NCBI RefSeq assembly: GCF_026107415.2
Contig: NZ_JAPCHX010000006.1
Span: forward strand, 434,001 to 498,000
DNA length: 64,000 bases
Source: Microbacterium sp. MPKO10
GTDB taxonomy: Bacteria; Actinomycetota; Actinomycetes; Actinomycetales; Microbacteriaceae
Reading direction: 5' to 3'
Part shown: positions 46,787 to 55,723 of the stretch, piece by piece
Numbering within the stretch: position 1 is the first letter of the stretch
Layout of the letters: each line of letters starts with the position of its first letter
Translations under genes and position numbers: made by a program
Notes under the pieces: model-generated
What the model was told of the DNA's origin: nothing
The model's database searches: none
Seen by the model: only the letters and a program-made list of their open reading frames with translations

Positions 46787-49700
46787 CTATTGAAAATCAC
46801 GCGATCGTGAGGGGGCCCGAACCCCCAGCGTCTCGAACCCGTCAGCGATGATGTTCACAACACCTTCGGGAGATCTTTCGAGCATGCCGCGCACGACGAG
46901 GGCAGGACTCTCACGCGCCACACGGCGGTAGCGGTTCCAGACACCGGTGCTGCACACGACGTTGACGAGCCCCGTCTCATCTTCAAGGTTCAGGAATGTC
47001 ACATTCCGTGCCGTGGCCGGCCGCTGCCGATGCGTCACAACACCCGCGACGAGAAGGCGACGTCCCGTTTCTGCCGAGCGCAGATCAGCAGCGCTGCGCA
47101 CGCCTCGTGAGGCAAGCTCAGCGCGCAAAAACTCGAGGGGATGCCCGTCAGGTGAGATGCCGGTCGCCCAAATATCTGACACCGTCTGCTCTTCCGGAGT
47201 GAGCAGAGAAAACAGCGGCGGCTGCACCGCGAGAGCTGTTCCCTCAAGCTGTTCCGGGCGTTCCTGTGCTGCATGCTCGGCCTGCCACAGGGCCTCTCGA
47301 CGGCGAAGCCCCAAGCAGTCGAAAGCGCCCGCGTCGGCGAGCGATTCCAGCACCGTCGTCCTGACTCCCGTTCTGCGCACCAGATCGTACATGTCACGGA
47401 AGGGCCCGTTCTCGTCGCGCTCGGCAACGATTCTCTGCGCTGTCTCCTCGCCCACTCCGCGCACGGCAGCAAGGCCCAGACGAACGGCGAACGCCCCGTC
47501 ACGACGATGCTGTTCCTGCGCGTCTGGTGCTCGAGGATCAAAGGGACCGACGGGAGGCTGCTCCGGAGCCACACACTCCGCCCGTGGCTCCGGTGCCGGG
47601 CCCGGCATCGCTTCGAGTGCTGGATGGATCTGCGAGAGATGCAGGTCGGGATGCCGCGTCGTCACCCCGTGCCTGCGGGCATCCGCAACGAGGCTCTGCG
47701 ACGAGTAGAACCCCATCGGCTGCGCTCTGAGCAGTGCCGCGAGAAACGCCGCGGGGTAATGCAGACGCAGCCACGCACTTGCGTAGACAAGAAGGGCAAA
47801 GCTGATTGAATGGCTCTCGGCGAACCCGAAGTTCGCGAATGCCTGGATCTTGGCGTACACGGCATCCGCTTCTTTTCCCACGAGTCCGTTCGCTGCCATC
47901 CCCGCGTACAGCGTCTCGCGCAGCGTGTCGATACGTTCGGTTCCGCGCTTCGACCCCATCGCACGCCGCAGCAGATCGGCATCATCTGCGGAACATCCGC
48001 CGACCGCCATCGCCATCTGCATCAGCTGCTCCTGGAACAGCGGCACACCGAGGGTTCGCTTCAGCACGGGCTCGAGTGCGGGATGCAGATATGTCACGGT
48101 GAACTCCCCCGAGACCTCCCCCGCTGCTTTCCGGCGCTCCCACTCACGCTGCTGCATGCGCCGCTTGATGTACGGGTGCACTGCGCCGCCCTGGATCGGG
48201 CCGGGGCGTACGAGCGCCACCTCGACGACCAGGTCGTAGAACTCCCGCGGCTGCAGCCGAGGCAGCATTCCCATCTGCGCACGACTCTCCACTTGGAATA
48301 CCCCGACGGTATCGGCGCGGCAGAGCACGTCGTACACGGCGGGCTCCTCCTTTGGGATCGTGTCGAGCGCCCAGCGCTCACCGCAGGAGTCAGCGACCAG
48401 ATCGAAGACGTGCTGGATCGCTTCCAGCATCCCGAGCCCCAGCAGATCGAACTTCACCAGGCCCATCCAGGCGCAGTCGTCTTTGTCCCACTGCAACACG
48501 GTGCGGCCCTCCATGCGAGCATGCTCGATGGGACTCACCTCTCCAACGGGCCGATCGGTGAGCACCATTCCGCCCGAATGGATGCCCAGATGGCGTGGAA
48601 GCTTCAGCGCTTGGTCGGAGAGCTCGAGAACATTCTCGGGAATATCGTGATCCTGCGCCTCGACAGTGGCTCCCCAGCGCTCGATCTGCGTGCTCCAGGC
48701 GTCCTGCTGCCCGGGGCTGTGGCCGAGGGCCTTCGCCATGTCACGCACGGCTCCCTTGGGGCGGTAGCTGATGACGTTGCAGACCTGCGCCGCGTTGTAC
48801 CGCCCGTACGTCTCGTAGACATACTGGATCACCTCTTCGCGCCGCCCCGAGTCGAAGTCGACATCGATGTCGGGCTCTTCCTCGCGCATGCTCGAGAGGA
48901 ACCTCTCGAACGGCAGTCCGTAGAGGATCGAGTCGACAGCGGTGATGTCGATGAGGAAGCACACGGCAGAGTTCGCAGCCGAGCCTCGGCCCTGGCACAG
49001 GATGCCGCGGGACCGCGCGAATCGGACGATATCGTGCACGATGAGGAAGTATCCGGGGAAATCTTTCTCTTCGATCACCTGAAGTTCGCGCTCGATGCGC
49101 TCGGTCTTCGCCCGGTCGAGATTCGGGTATTTGCGTGCAGCGCCCTCCCACACCAGGTGCCGGAGCCAGCTCATCGGCGTATGCCCGTCTGGCACGGGAA
49201 GCCGGGGAAGCCCCGGGGAGACGGCGCGCAGGGGGAACGCAACCTCATCGAGCAATTCGACGCTGCGCGCGACGGCGCCGGGGTACGCGGCGAATCGGCG
49301 CGCCATCTCGTCGCCGCTGCGCAGGAAGGCGTCACCCGAAGCCGGCAGCCAGCCCTCAAGGTCATCCAGACTGCGACGGGCGCGCACCGCGGAAAGCGCC
49401 TGGGCAAGGCGGAACTGTTCCGGTCGGCCAAAGTGCACGTTTCCCGTCGCCACGACAGGCAGCCGGCGCTCGGCAGCCAGCTCTGTGAGCGCATCGTTGC
49501 GGGCGTCGTCGAGCGGCTCACCACGTGAAAAGAGCTCGACGGTGACGCTGTCCTGCCCGAAGAGGGCAGTCAGGGTGTCAAGCTGTTGTGCTGCGGCAGC
49601 GCGACCGCCGGTTTCGAGCGCCTGCCGCACAGCACCTTTGCGGCATCCGGTCAACACATGCACGTGGCCTGACAGCTGTTCGCCGAGGCTGTCGAGGCTG

Positions 49701-50221
49701 TAGCGCGGGCTTCCTTTCTGCGCTCCGTCTGCGAGGTTCGCATCGGTAATCGCACGCGCCACATGGCGGTACCCCTCTGCCCCGCGTGCCAGCAGAAGCA
49801 GATGAGTCCCCCGCGGGTCGGCCTCCCCGTTCTGCGGCTGCGAGAGGTCGAGCGAGAGTTCCGCACCGAATGCCGTCCTGAAGCCTGGGTGCAGCGCTGC
49901 CGCCTCAGCGAAGCGGACTGCGCCATAGAAGCCGTCGTGGTCGGTGAGCGCCATGCCGGGCAGCCCGAGATCGACGGCATCGTCGACGAGCTGCTCCGGC
50001 ATGCTGGCGCCATCGAGAAAGCTGTAGGCGGAATGAGCGTGCAGTTCAGCGTAGGGCACTCCGGTTTCCGGCCGCACCGACCGCACGCGGCGCTCACTGT
50101 CGCCCTCGGGCTGCTGTCTCGTGTTCCGTTCCGCAGCGACGTGGGCGGCAGCGACGTCGGGGTCGTCTGAGAGGCGCCTCGCGAACTCGGTCCAGGGAAC
50201 CGGTGGGTTATGCCATCCCAT
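46787..50221 (-). CDS. dnaE2: Error-prone DNA polymerase III alpha subunit DnaE2 (ImuC)
   Basis: 1144 residues, C-family polymerase. The PHP domain opens with AELHAHSAYSFLDGASMPEQL; the palm carries the catalytic Asp triad in EEPDIDVDFDSGRREEV. The fingers and OB domains follow (FLNLEDETGLVNVVC near the end). Length and the linkage to imuA and imuB identify DnaE2, the mutagenic translesion polymerase, rather than replicative DnaE1. It starts 14 bases after the imuB stop and belongs to the imuA-imuB-dnaE2 operon with an SOS box at its head. Confidence 0.95.
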   Translation of the reverse strand: MGWHNPPVPWTEFARRLSDDPDVAAAHVAAERNTRQQPEGDSERRVRSVRPETGVPYAELHAHSAYSFLDGASMPEQLVDDAVDLGLPGMALTDHDGFYGAVRFAEAAALHPGFRTAFGAELSLDLSQPQNGEADPRGTHLLLLARGAEGYRHVARAITDANLADGAQKGSPRYSLDSLGEQLSGHVHVLTGCRKGAVRQALETGGRAAAAQQLDTLTALFGQDSVTVELFSRGEPLDDARNDALTELAAERRLPVVATGNVHFGRPEQFRLAQALSAVRARRSLDDLEGWLPASGDAFLRSGDEMARRFAAYPGAVARSVELLDEVAFPLRAVSPGLPRLPVPDGHTPMSWLRHLVWEGAARKYPNLDRAKTERIERELQVIEEKDFPGYFLIVHDIVRFARSRGILCQGRGSAANSAVCFLIDITAVDSILYGLPFERFLSSMREEEPDIDVDFDSGRREEVIQYVYETYGRYNAAQVCNVISYRPKGAVRDMAKALGHSPGQQDAWSTQIERWGATVEAQDHDIPENVLELSDQALKLPRHLGIHSGGMVLTDRPVGEVSPIEHARMEGRTVLQWDKDDCAWMGLVKFDLLGLGMLEAIQHVFDLVADSCGERWALDTIPKEEPAVYDVLCRADTVGVFQVESRAQMGMLPRLQPREFYDLVVEVALVRPGPIQGGAVHPYIKRRMQQREWERRKAAGEVSGEFTVTYLHPALEPVLKRTLGVPLFQEQLMQMAMAVGGCSADDADLLRRAMGSKRGTERIDTLRETLYAGMAANGLVGKEADAVYAKIQAFANFGFAESHSISFALLVYASAWLRLHYPAAFLAALLRAQPMGFYSSQSLVADARRHGVTTRHPDLHLSQIHPALEAMPGPAPEPRAECVAPEQPPVGPFDPRAPDAQEQHRRDGAFAVRLGLAAVRGVGEETAQRIVAERDENGPFRDMYDLVRRTGVRTTVLESLADAGAFDCLGLRRREALWQAEHAAQERPEQLEGTALAVQPPLFSLLTPEEQTVSDIWATGISPDGHPLEFLRAELASRGVRSAADLRSAETGRRLLVAGVVTHRQRPATARNVTFLNLEDETGLVNVVCSTGVWNRYRRVARESPALVVRGMLERSPEGVVNIIADGFETLGVRAPSRSRDFQ

Positions 50222-50235
50222 GTGTGCCCCTGATC

Positions 50236-51789
50236 TCAGTCATACCGCGCCTCGATGCTCCAGCGGCCGTTCTGTAGGGTCAACATCCACGCATCACCGC
50301 GGTCGTCAACGGCTTGAAACCGGTGAACCCGCTGATGTGTCCGGGCGTCCCACCAGCGCACATCGATCTTCCAGGGGCCGGCCCATCCGCGCAGCAGCCG
50401 CACCGTTCCCCCGATGGAGAGCGCAGACAGGGGCGCTGTGAGCGTCCCACGTTCAGTGATCGAGGCGACGGCGCCCTCGGTGTCGAGCACGGTCACCTCT
50501 GCGGCTTTCTCGAGCACGAGGCTCGGCGCGACACCGGTCTGTGCTCCCGGCCAGGGCTGGCCGCTGCGGTCTGCTCCCCTGCGCTTCTCTCCCCAAGGGA
50601 CGAGAAGCTGGCGCTCACGCAGAAGGCGGCCCGCACCGGGCTCGATCGTGCAGACCTCGGCGTGACCGACCATGCTCTGCACACGCGTAAGTTGTGCGTG
50701 CACACGCTGATCCGCCGCATCGCCCCACAGCCCCGCTTCGTAGTGCGCACGGTCATCGAGCCCGACGACGGCAATGCGCACAGCGGCGATCGGCGCCGCC
50801 AGCGCCGCGGCTCCCGTGTGTGCGCCCTGCACCTGCCAGCGCACACGATCAACAATGTCTGCGGCCCGGAAGAACCGGGGATGCAGCCAGTGTCGCTCGC
50901 TGAGCCTGCCGCTCTCGTCGCACAGCTCGACCGAGATGCTCGTCGCCACCTTCCCCGTCGCAGTGACCTGCTCGGCCAGGGCGTCGATGTCGGCGCGCAG
51001 ACTGAAAGCGATCTGATCGACGCGGTCGAGTGGTTCGTCGAACTCGCGCCGAATCTCATGCTCGACAGTGATTCCCGTGGGCACGACCATGCGCGGATCA
51101 TCGCCGTTCGCCAGGCGGTGCACACGCACAGCATCCGGGCCGAAACGATCACGCACCTGATCGACGTCCAACCGGGCGTAGTCTCCGAGGAGATGAATGC
51201 CGAGCCGGTGCAGAAGCGGTCCTGCCCCCGCGAGTGCATCGGCGGGCAGCTCGTCGATCGGAACAGCGGCGACGAACCGTGCCGTCTGCTCCGAGGGAAT
51301 GGCGACGATCCGCCCCGGCTCCGCTCGCCGGGCGGCGAGTTCGGCGGGAAAGATGCCGTCGGCGATGCCCGCCCGGATGTCACGGATTCCCACGGACCGC
51401 ACGGCGTCCACAAGTGTCTCTGCCGCCCGGTGCTCGCCGCCGTAATACCGGCTCGGGCCGCGCACTCGCAGCACGCACAGACCCGGCTGCAGAATCTGCC
51501 CGCCGGGCGCGCGTTCCTCGACATGCTGGAACACACTCTCGAAGGCCCGATAGTCGGCGTCGATATCGTACGGTCGGATCTCGATCTGTGGACAGGCGGC
51601 CTGTGCCTCCCGCATCCGCTGCCCCGCCTTCACTCCCCAGGAAGCCGCCGCATCATTGCACGCGAAGACGGTGCCACCCACCACGAGTGCCAGAGGACTC
51701 TCGGGTGCGAGACCGCGCGCCCGCGCCTCTGCCGCTGTCGACCACCCCGGGAACCACAGCACAAGCGAGCGTGTCATCGACTGAGTCAC
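50236..51789 (-). CDS. imuB: ImuB, Y-family polymerase-like mutasome protein
   Basis: 517 residues from GTG 51789 with AAGGAGG at good spacing, 9 bases after the imuA stop. It has the Y-family layout, but the catalytic carboxylates are missing: the first motif reads RSLVLWFPGWSTAAEAR where active polymerases have a D-x-D, and the second reads LRVRGPSRYYGGE. ImuB proteins are inactive polymerases that bridge DnaE2 and the beta clamp; the clamp motif should lie around 340-360 but I cannot point to it with certainty. Confidence 0.93.
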   Translation of the reverse strand: MTQSMTRSLVLWFPGWSTAAEARARGLAPESPLALVVGGTVFACNDAAASWGVKAGQRMREAQAACPQIEIRPYDIDADYRAFESVFQHVEERAPGGQILQPGLCVLRVRGPSRYYGGEHRAAETLVDAVRSVGIRDIRAGIADGIFPAELAARRAEPGRIVAIPSEQTARFVAAVPIDELPADALAGAGPLLHRLGIHLLGDYARLDVDQVRDRFGPDAVRVHRLANGDDPRMVVPTGITVEHEIRREFDEPLDRVDQIAFSLRADIDALAEQVTATGKVATSISVELCDESGRLSERHWLHPRFFRAADIVDRVRWQVQGAHTGAAALAAPIAAVRIAVVGLDDRAHYEAGLWGDAADQRVHAQLTRVQSMVGHAEVCTIEPGAGRLLRERQLLVPWGEKRRGADRSGQPWPGAQTGVAPSLVLEKAAEVTVLDTEGAVASITERGTLTAPLSALSIGGTVRLLRGWAGPWKIDVRWWDARTHQRVHRFQAVDDRGDAWMLTLQNGRWSIEARYD

Positions 51790-51798
51790 AGGCCCTCC

Positions 51799-52497
51799 TT
51801 ATTCGTTGCTGTGTTCGAGTCCATCACGAGCATCTGACATCTCAGAGAGCACGAACGTCACCCGCCGAGGCGCCGCCGCTCGCCCGCGCGCCGTCGCAGT
51901 CACCTGGCATGCGGCCAGGTGGCCGTGCCCGGCGCGGATGCCGCTCCACTGACGCTCCGCGACAGCCAGGCGGTCTTCGGCTCCCGCCCACTCCCCCAAC
52001 CGAAGCAGTACGCTGCCCGTGCGCCGGAGCCTGGCCTCCAACCGCTGCGCCTCACCCGCTCCCACGTCCGCCGCCTCACCGAGGACGACGATGCTCATCA
52101 CGTCGGCGAGCGTTGCAGACACACGAATTCCCTGCCCGCCCGGGTGCGGAACCACCACCACACGCGCGATATCAACGCCGGCGGATGCCGCTGCGGCGGC
52201 CGAGAAATCGGGCATCCCGACCACGGCGACCCAGTCGCCCGCGCGCGTCGCCTCCGCGAGAAGCATCGTGGCCAGCAACGGCGACAGCACCTCGTACACA
52301 CCGCCCGGCCTCAGCCCGCCGCCCGGAAAGAGGTCGCGCAGTTCGGAGACGACGGGAACAACGGGCGCCTCGGCTCCCGCGCCGAGCGTCGCCTTCTGCA
52401 TGCTGCGGATGCGGCCGTTCAGCTCTGCGAGCACTTCGGCACGGCTCGATGCGGATGCATCGACAGCATCCCACGCTCGTGCCGCACCTGTTTCCAT
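51799..52497 (-). CDS. imuA: ImuA-like mutasome protein
   Basis: 232 residues. RecA/SulA-like layout: LRDLFPGGGLRPGGVYEVLSP is the usual ImuA opening with a degraded P-loop, then VAVVGMPDFSAAAA and ARVVVVPHPGG. It lacks a full Walker A, as in mycobacterial ImuA'. First gene of imuA-imuB-dnaE2. GACTAT ends 6 bases before the ATG, so the mRNA may be leaderless. The SOS box lies 10 bases upstream of the ATG and overlaps the core promoter. Confidence 0.88.
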   Translation of the reverse strand: METGAARAWDAVDASASSRAEVLAELNGRIRSMQKATLGAGAEAPVVPVVSELRDLFPGGGLRPGGVYEVLSPLLATMLLAEATRAGDWVAVVGMPDFSAAAAASAGVDIARVVVVPHPGGQGIRVSATLADVMSIVVLGEAADVGAGEAQRLEARLRRTGSVLLRLGEWAGAEDRLAVAERQWSGIRAGHGHLAACQVTATARGRAAAPRRVTFVLSEMSDARDGLEHSNE

Positions 52498-52507
52498 ATC
52501 GCTATAG

Positions 52508-52523
52508 TCGAATATTTGTTCGG
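52508..52523. promoter_or_regulatory. LexA-binding SOS box between imuA and the SRAP gene
   Basis: TCGAATATTTGTTCGG matches the actinobacterial/Gram-positive LexA consensus TCGAAC-N4-GTTCGA at 10 of 12 positions. It is centred about 18 bases upstream of the imuA start and 69 bases upstream of the SRAP start. LexA bound here would block the imuA promoter directly. Confidence 0.85.
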
Positions 52524-52553
52524 CAGAGTCAACCTCGCCGACCGGGACTTCTG

Positions 52554-52583
52554 CCTGTCAGACGGACAGGCTACTCTGAACGC
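52554..52583 (+). promoter_or_regulatory. Promoter region of the SRAP gene with an inverted repeat
   Basis: CCTGTC (52554-52559) and GACAGG (52565-52570) form a perfect inverted repeat with a 5-base spacer over the expected -35 region. TACTCT (52572-52577) follows, 6 bases before the ATG at 52584. No SD is present, so the mRNA is probably leaderless. The repeat does not match the LexA box and may bind another regulator. Confidence 0.45.
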
Positions 52584-53291
52584 ATGTGCGGACGATTTGC
52601 CATGGATGAAACCGTTGACGAGCTCATCACAGAGTTCGTCATCGTCACGGGCGAGCAGCCCGAGAACTGGACACCCGACTGGCGGAACAGCTTCAACATC
52701 AAGCCGACGCAGCACGTGGCGACGGTCTTCGAATCCGCCCGCGATGGCGCGGCTCCTGTGCGACGTCTCGAGGGTGCGCGCTGGTCGCTTCTGCCGAGTT
52801 GGGCACGCGAAGAGAAGCTCAAATACCCTACATTCAACGCACGAAGCGAGACGGCGGCGTCAAAGCCGACGTTTAAAAGCAGCGTCGTCTCGAAGCGCGC
52901 CATCATCCCCGCGCGCGGGTACTTCGAGTGGAAGACCGTCGGAAAGACGAAGACGCCGTTCTTTGTCAGAGACCCCGACCATTCCCTCGCCTTCGCCGGA
53001 CTGTATTCGTGGTGGCGCGCCTCTCCTGATGACGACTGGATGCTGACAGCAACCATCCTCACCCGGCAGGCCGAGGGTCCGCTCGCCGAGATCCACGACC
53101 GTACTCCCGTCACGCTTCCGGCGCACATGCGCGACGTCTGGCTCGACGCCACGGTCTCCGGTGATCAGCAACTGGTGGATGCCGCCGTCGATACGTCCCG
53201 CCAGGTCGAGCTCGACCTCTACGAAGTCGCGCCGATCGGCCGCGACGCCGACGGTCCCGAGCTGATCGAACCGGTGAAGCCGCTCTTCTGA
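52584..53291 (+). CDS. SOS response-associated peptidase (SRAP, YedK/HMCES family)
   Basis: 235 residues from ATG 52584; the frame is open far upstream but only this start exposes the catalytic Cys2 after Met removal (MCGRFA). Active-site residues are all present: Cys2, Asn85 in FNARSET, Glu115 in GYFEW and His171 in EIHDRTPV. The family crosslinks to abasic sites in single-stranded DNA and shields them. It is divergent from imuA across a 86-bp region with the SOS box. Confidence 0.95.
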   Translation: MCGRFAMDETVDELITEFVIVTGEQPENWTPDWRNSFNIKPTQHVATVFESARDGAAPVRRLEGARWSLLPSWAREEKLKYPTFNARSETAASKPTFKSSVVSKRAIIPARGYFEWKTVGKTKTPFFVRDPDHSLAFAGLYSWWRASPDDDWMLTATILTRQAEGPLAEIHDRTPVTLPAHMRDVWLDATVSGDQQLVDAAVDTSRQVELDLYEVAPIGRDADGPELIEPVKPLF

Positions 53292-53374
53292 CAGCGCGAT
53301 CTCGAAGGCACTCACCCGGCATGAACCCACCGCATGCCTAGCCAAAACAGGCACTCACACGTCACCATGAGGGT

Positions 53375-54289
53375 ATGGCGAGCTCGACGAGGCAGACGGT
53401 TGAGGTCGATGGGCGACAGCTTCAGCTGTCGAACCTCGACAAGGTGCTGTACCCGTCAACGGGGACGACGAAGCGCGACATCCTCGACTATCTGAGCGAG
53501 ATCGCTCCCGTCATGATTCCGCACTGCCGCGACCGCGCGGCGACGCGCAAGCGGTGGCCAGACGGTGTCGGAGAAGACGGTTCAGGGCAGAAGTTCTTTC
53601 AGAAGGACATCGGCGAGGGTGCCCCCGACTGGGTGCGCCTTCGCAGCATCCGGCATGCCGATCATGTCAATCAGTACCCCCTGGTGAACGACCGTGCGAC
53701 GCTGACGTGGCTCGGCCAGCTCGCCGCCCTTGAAATCCACGTTCCTCAGTGGCGCTTCGGGCCGCGCGGCGGGCAGAAGAACCCCGATCGGCTGGTGCTC
53801 GATCTCGATCCCGGCGACGGCGTGACAATGCGGGAATGCGCCGATGTCGCCCGCCTCGCCCATGGCATCCTGCGCGATATGGGGCTGACCGTCGTACCCG
53901 TCACAAGCGGAAGCACGGGAATCCATCTCTATGCCGCGCTCGACGGCTCGCAGACGTCGCAGCAGGTGTCGGACGCGGCGCACGAGCTCGCCCGCTCGCT
54001 CGAAGCGGACTATCCGGACCAGATCGTCAGCTCGATGACGCGCTCCGCCCGTGCGGGCAAAGTGTTCATCGACTGGAGCCAGAACAACGCGAGCAAGACC
54101 ACCGTGGCACCGTATTCACTGCGTGGGCGCCCTCATCCCACTGTCGCTGCGCCGCGCACGTGGCACGAGCTGGCCTCCCCTCACCTGACGCAGCTGGACT
54201 ACCGTGATGTGTTGACACGTGTGAAGCGACGCGGCGATCCCCTGTCAGAGATTGCCGAGAGCGCCGAGACGACTACGCGCGGCTCGTGA
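53375..54289 (+). CDS. Stand-alone LigD-type polymerase domain (primase-polymerase, NHEJ)
   Basis: 304 residues, only the archaeo-eukaryotic-primase (PolDom) part of LigD. Catalytic Asp143 and Asp145 in LVLDLDPGDG and Asp233 in VFIDWSQNN are intact, as are SGSTGIHLYAAL and SMTRSARAGKVF. There is no ligase or phosphoesterase domain in this frame and no adjacent ligD or ku. It would fill gaps or add ribonucleotides at broken ends. ATG 53375 is preceded by GAGGGTA. It lies 83 bp after the SRAP stop and may share its transcript. Confidence 0.92.
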   Translation: MASSTRQTVEVDGRQLQLSNLDKVLYPSTGTTKRDILDYLSEIAPVMIPHCRDRAATRKRWPDGVGEDGSGQKFFQKDIGEGAPDWVRLRSIRHADHVNQYPLVNDRATLTWLGQLAALEIHVPQWRFGPRGGQKNPDRLVLDLDPGDGVTMRECADVARLAHGILRDMGLTVVPVTSGSTGIHLYAALDGSQTSQQVSDAAHELARSLEADYPDQIVSSMTRSARAGKVFIDWSQNNASKTTVAPYSLRGRPHPTVAAPRTWHELASPHLTQLDYRDVLTRVKRRGDPLSEIAESAETTTRGS

Positions 54290-54297
54290 ACGCAAAA

Positions 54298-54343
54298 ACA
54301 CCGCTGGCCGACGCCGTCACGATGACGGGCCGGCCAGCGGTGT
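54298..54343 (-). terminator. Strong terminator between LigD-Pol gene and the dehydrogenase operon
   Basis: ACACCGCTGGCCG (54298-54310) pairs with CGGCCAGCGGTGT (54331-54343), a perfect 13-bp stem, with an inner CCGTCA/TGACGG stem. On the minus strand it is followed by TTTT, making it an intrinsic terminator for the E2 gene. It can also stop transcription of the convergent plus-strand gene. Confidence 0.92.
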
Positions 54344-54358
54344 GATGGTCGCTGACGA

Positions 54359-55717
54359 TCAGGCGAGGATCGTCCACGGGTTCTCAATGAGACGCGTGAG
54401 CGTCTGCAAGAACTGCGCGGCGAGTGCGCCGTCGATGATGCGATGGTCGCTCGAGAGCGTGTACCGCATACGGTGCCGCACCACGACCTCGCCGTCCACG
54501 ACGACGGCCTCCTGCTTGGTGCCGCCGACGGCGAGGATCGCGCCCTCCGGCGGGTTGATGATCGCCGTGAACTCCTCAACGCCGAACATACCGAGGTTGC
54601 TGATCGTAAACGTGCCGCCCGACATCTGCGCCGGGCTGAGCTTCTTCTCGTTCGCCAGCTTCGCGAGCTTCTTGGTCTCGACGCCCAGCTGGGTGACCGT
54701 CTTGGTGTCGGCATCGTCGATCACCGGAACCATCAGGCCCACCTCGCTCGCGACGGCAACGCCCACATTGATGCGCGAGTGGCGCAGCGTGTGGTCGGCG
54801 TCATCGCCCACGTATGATGCGTTGACCTCAGGGTGTTCCCGCAGCGCGAGAGCTGCCGCGCGCACGATCAGATCGTTCACGCTCACCTTCGGCCGGTCGG
54901 CGGCCACGAGCTGCTCGTTCAGCGATGCTCGCAGTGTCACAAGCTCCTCGGCGTCGGCGACGGCCGTCACGTAGAAGTGCGGAACCTCACGGGCGCTCTC
55001 ACCGAGGCGGCGCGCGATCACACGGCGGATGCTGCTGATCGGCTGCTTCTCCGATCCGCGACGCTCATCATCTGCCGACGGCTGAGGAGCGTCCTTCGGC
55101 GCTGCCTTCGCCTCGGGCTTCGGCGCTTCAGCCTTCTTCTCGCTCGGAGCCTCCGACAGAAGCGGGTCGATGTCCGCACGGATGATGCGTCCACCGGGGC
55201 CGGTTCCCTCGACGGTGCTCAGGTCAAGGTTGTAGTCCCGAGCGAGCTTCCGGACGAGCGGCGAGGCGAAACGGCGTTCACCGTCGCCCTCCGCCGTTGC
55301 GCTCTTTGTCTCGGAAGACTGCGTGCTCGCAGCATCCGACGTCTTCTCGCCCTCAGACGGACTCTCATCCGTCTTGGCCGCTGCGTCAGCGGACTCGTCC
55401 TTCTGAGGCTCCTCCTTCGCGGACTTGTCCACCTCAGAGGTCGACGATCCGGAGTCAGAGTCGCTACCCGAGTCGCCTGATCCGTCGTCGAGCTTGGCGA
55501 TGGGGGTGCCGATCGAGACGAGCTCGCCCTCCTCGACGAGGATCTCGGACAGCGTGCCTGCCTCATATGCCTCGTACTCCATCGTGGCCTTGTCGGTCTC
55601 GATCTCAACGAGGACATCGCCTTCGGCGACAGCATCCCCCGGCTTCTTGTGCCATGTGGCAATTGCGCCCTCCTCCATGGTGTCGGAGAGTCGCGGCATT
55701 GTGATTTCGATCATCAT
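54359..55717 (-). CDS. pdhC: Dihydrolipoamide acyltransferase (E2) of a 2-oxo-acid dehydrogenase complex
   Basis: 452 residues. One lipoyl domain with Lys43 in IETDKATMEYEA, then a Ser/Asp/Glu-rich linker (about 77-150), a peripheral-subunit-binding domain (SPLVRKLARDYNLDLSTVEG), a second linker, and the catalytic domain ending with SSDHRIIDGALAAQF (His425, Asp429). It transfers the acyl group to CoA. The start is ATG 55717 or 55714; it lies 6 bases after the E1beta stop. No E3 gene is in the operon. Specificity (pyruvate, acetoin or branched chain) cannot be settled from the sequence. Confidence 0.93.
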   Translation of the reverse strand: MMIEITMPRLSDTMEEGAIATWHKKPGDAVAEGDVLVEIETDKATMEYEAYEAGTLSEILVEEGELVSIGTPIAKLDDGSGDSGSDSDSGSSTSEVDKSAKEEPQKDESADAAAKTDESPSEGEKTSDAASTQSSETKSATAEGDGERRFASPLVRKLARDYNLDLSTVEGTGPGGRIIRADIDPLLSEAPSEKKAEAPKPEAKAAPKDAPQPSADDERRGSEKQPISSIRRVIARRLGESAREVPHFYVTAVADAEELVTLRASLNEQLVAADRPKVSVNDLIVRAAALALREHPEVNASYVGDDADHTLRHSRINVGVAVASEVGLMVPVIDDADTKTVTQLGVETKKLAKLANEKKLSPAQMSGGTFTISNLGMFGVEEFTAIINPPEGAILAVGGTKQEAVVVDGEVVVRHRMRYTLSSDHRIIDGALAAQFLQTLTRLIENPWTILA

Positions 55718-55723
55718 TCCGTC

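Noticed and set aside
47810-49528. 572-codon open frame opposite dnaE2
   Set aside because: Antisense to conserved polymerase motifs, with no recognisable protein features.
51234-52583. Long upstream extension of the SRAP reading frame
   Set aside because: It overlaps imuB and imuA antisense and would bury the catalytic Cys2. The true start is MCGRF at 52584.
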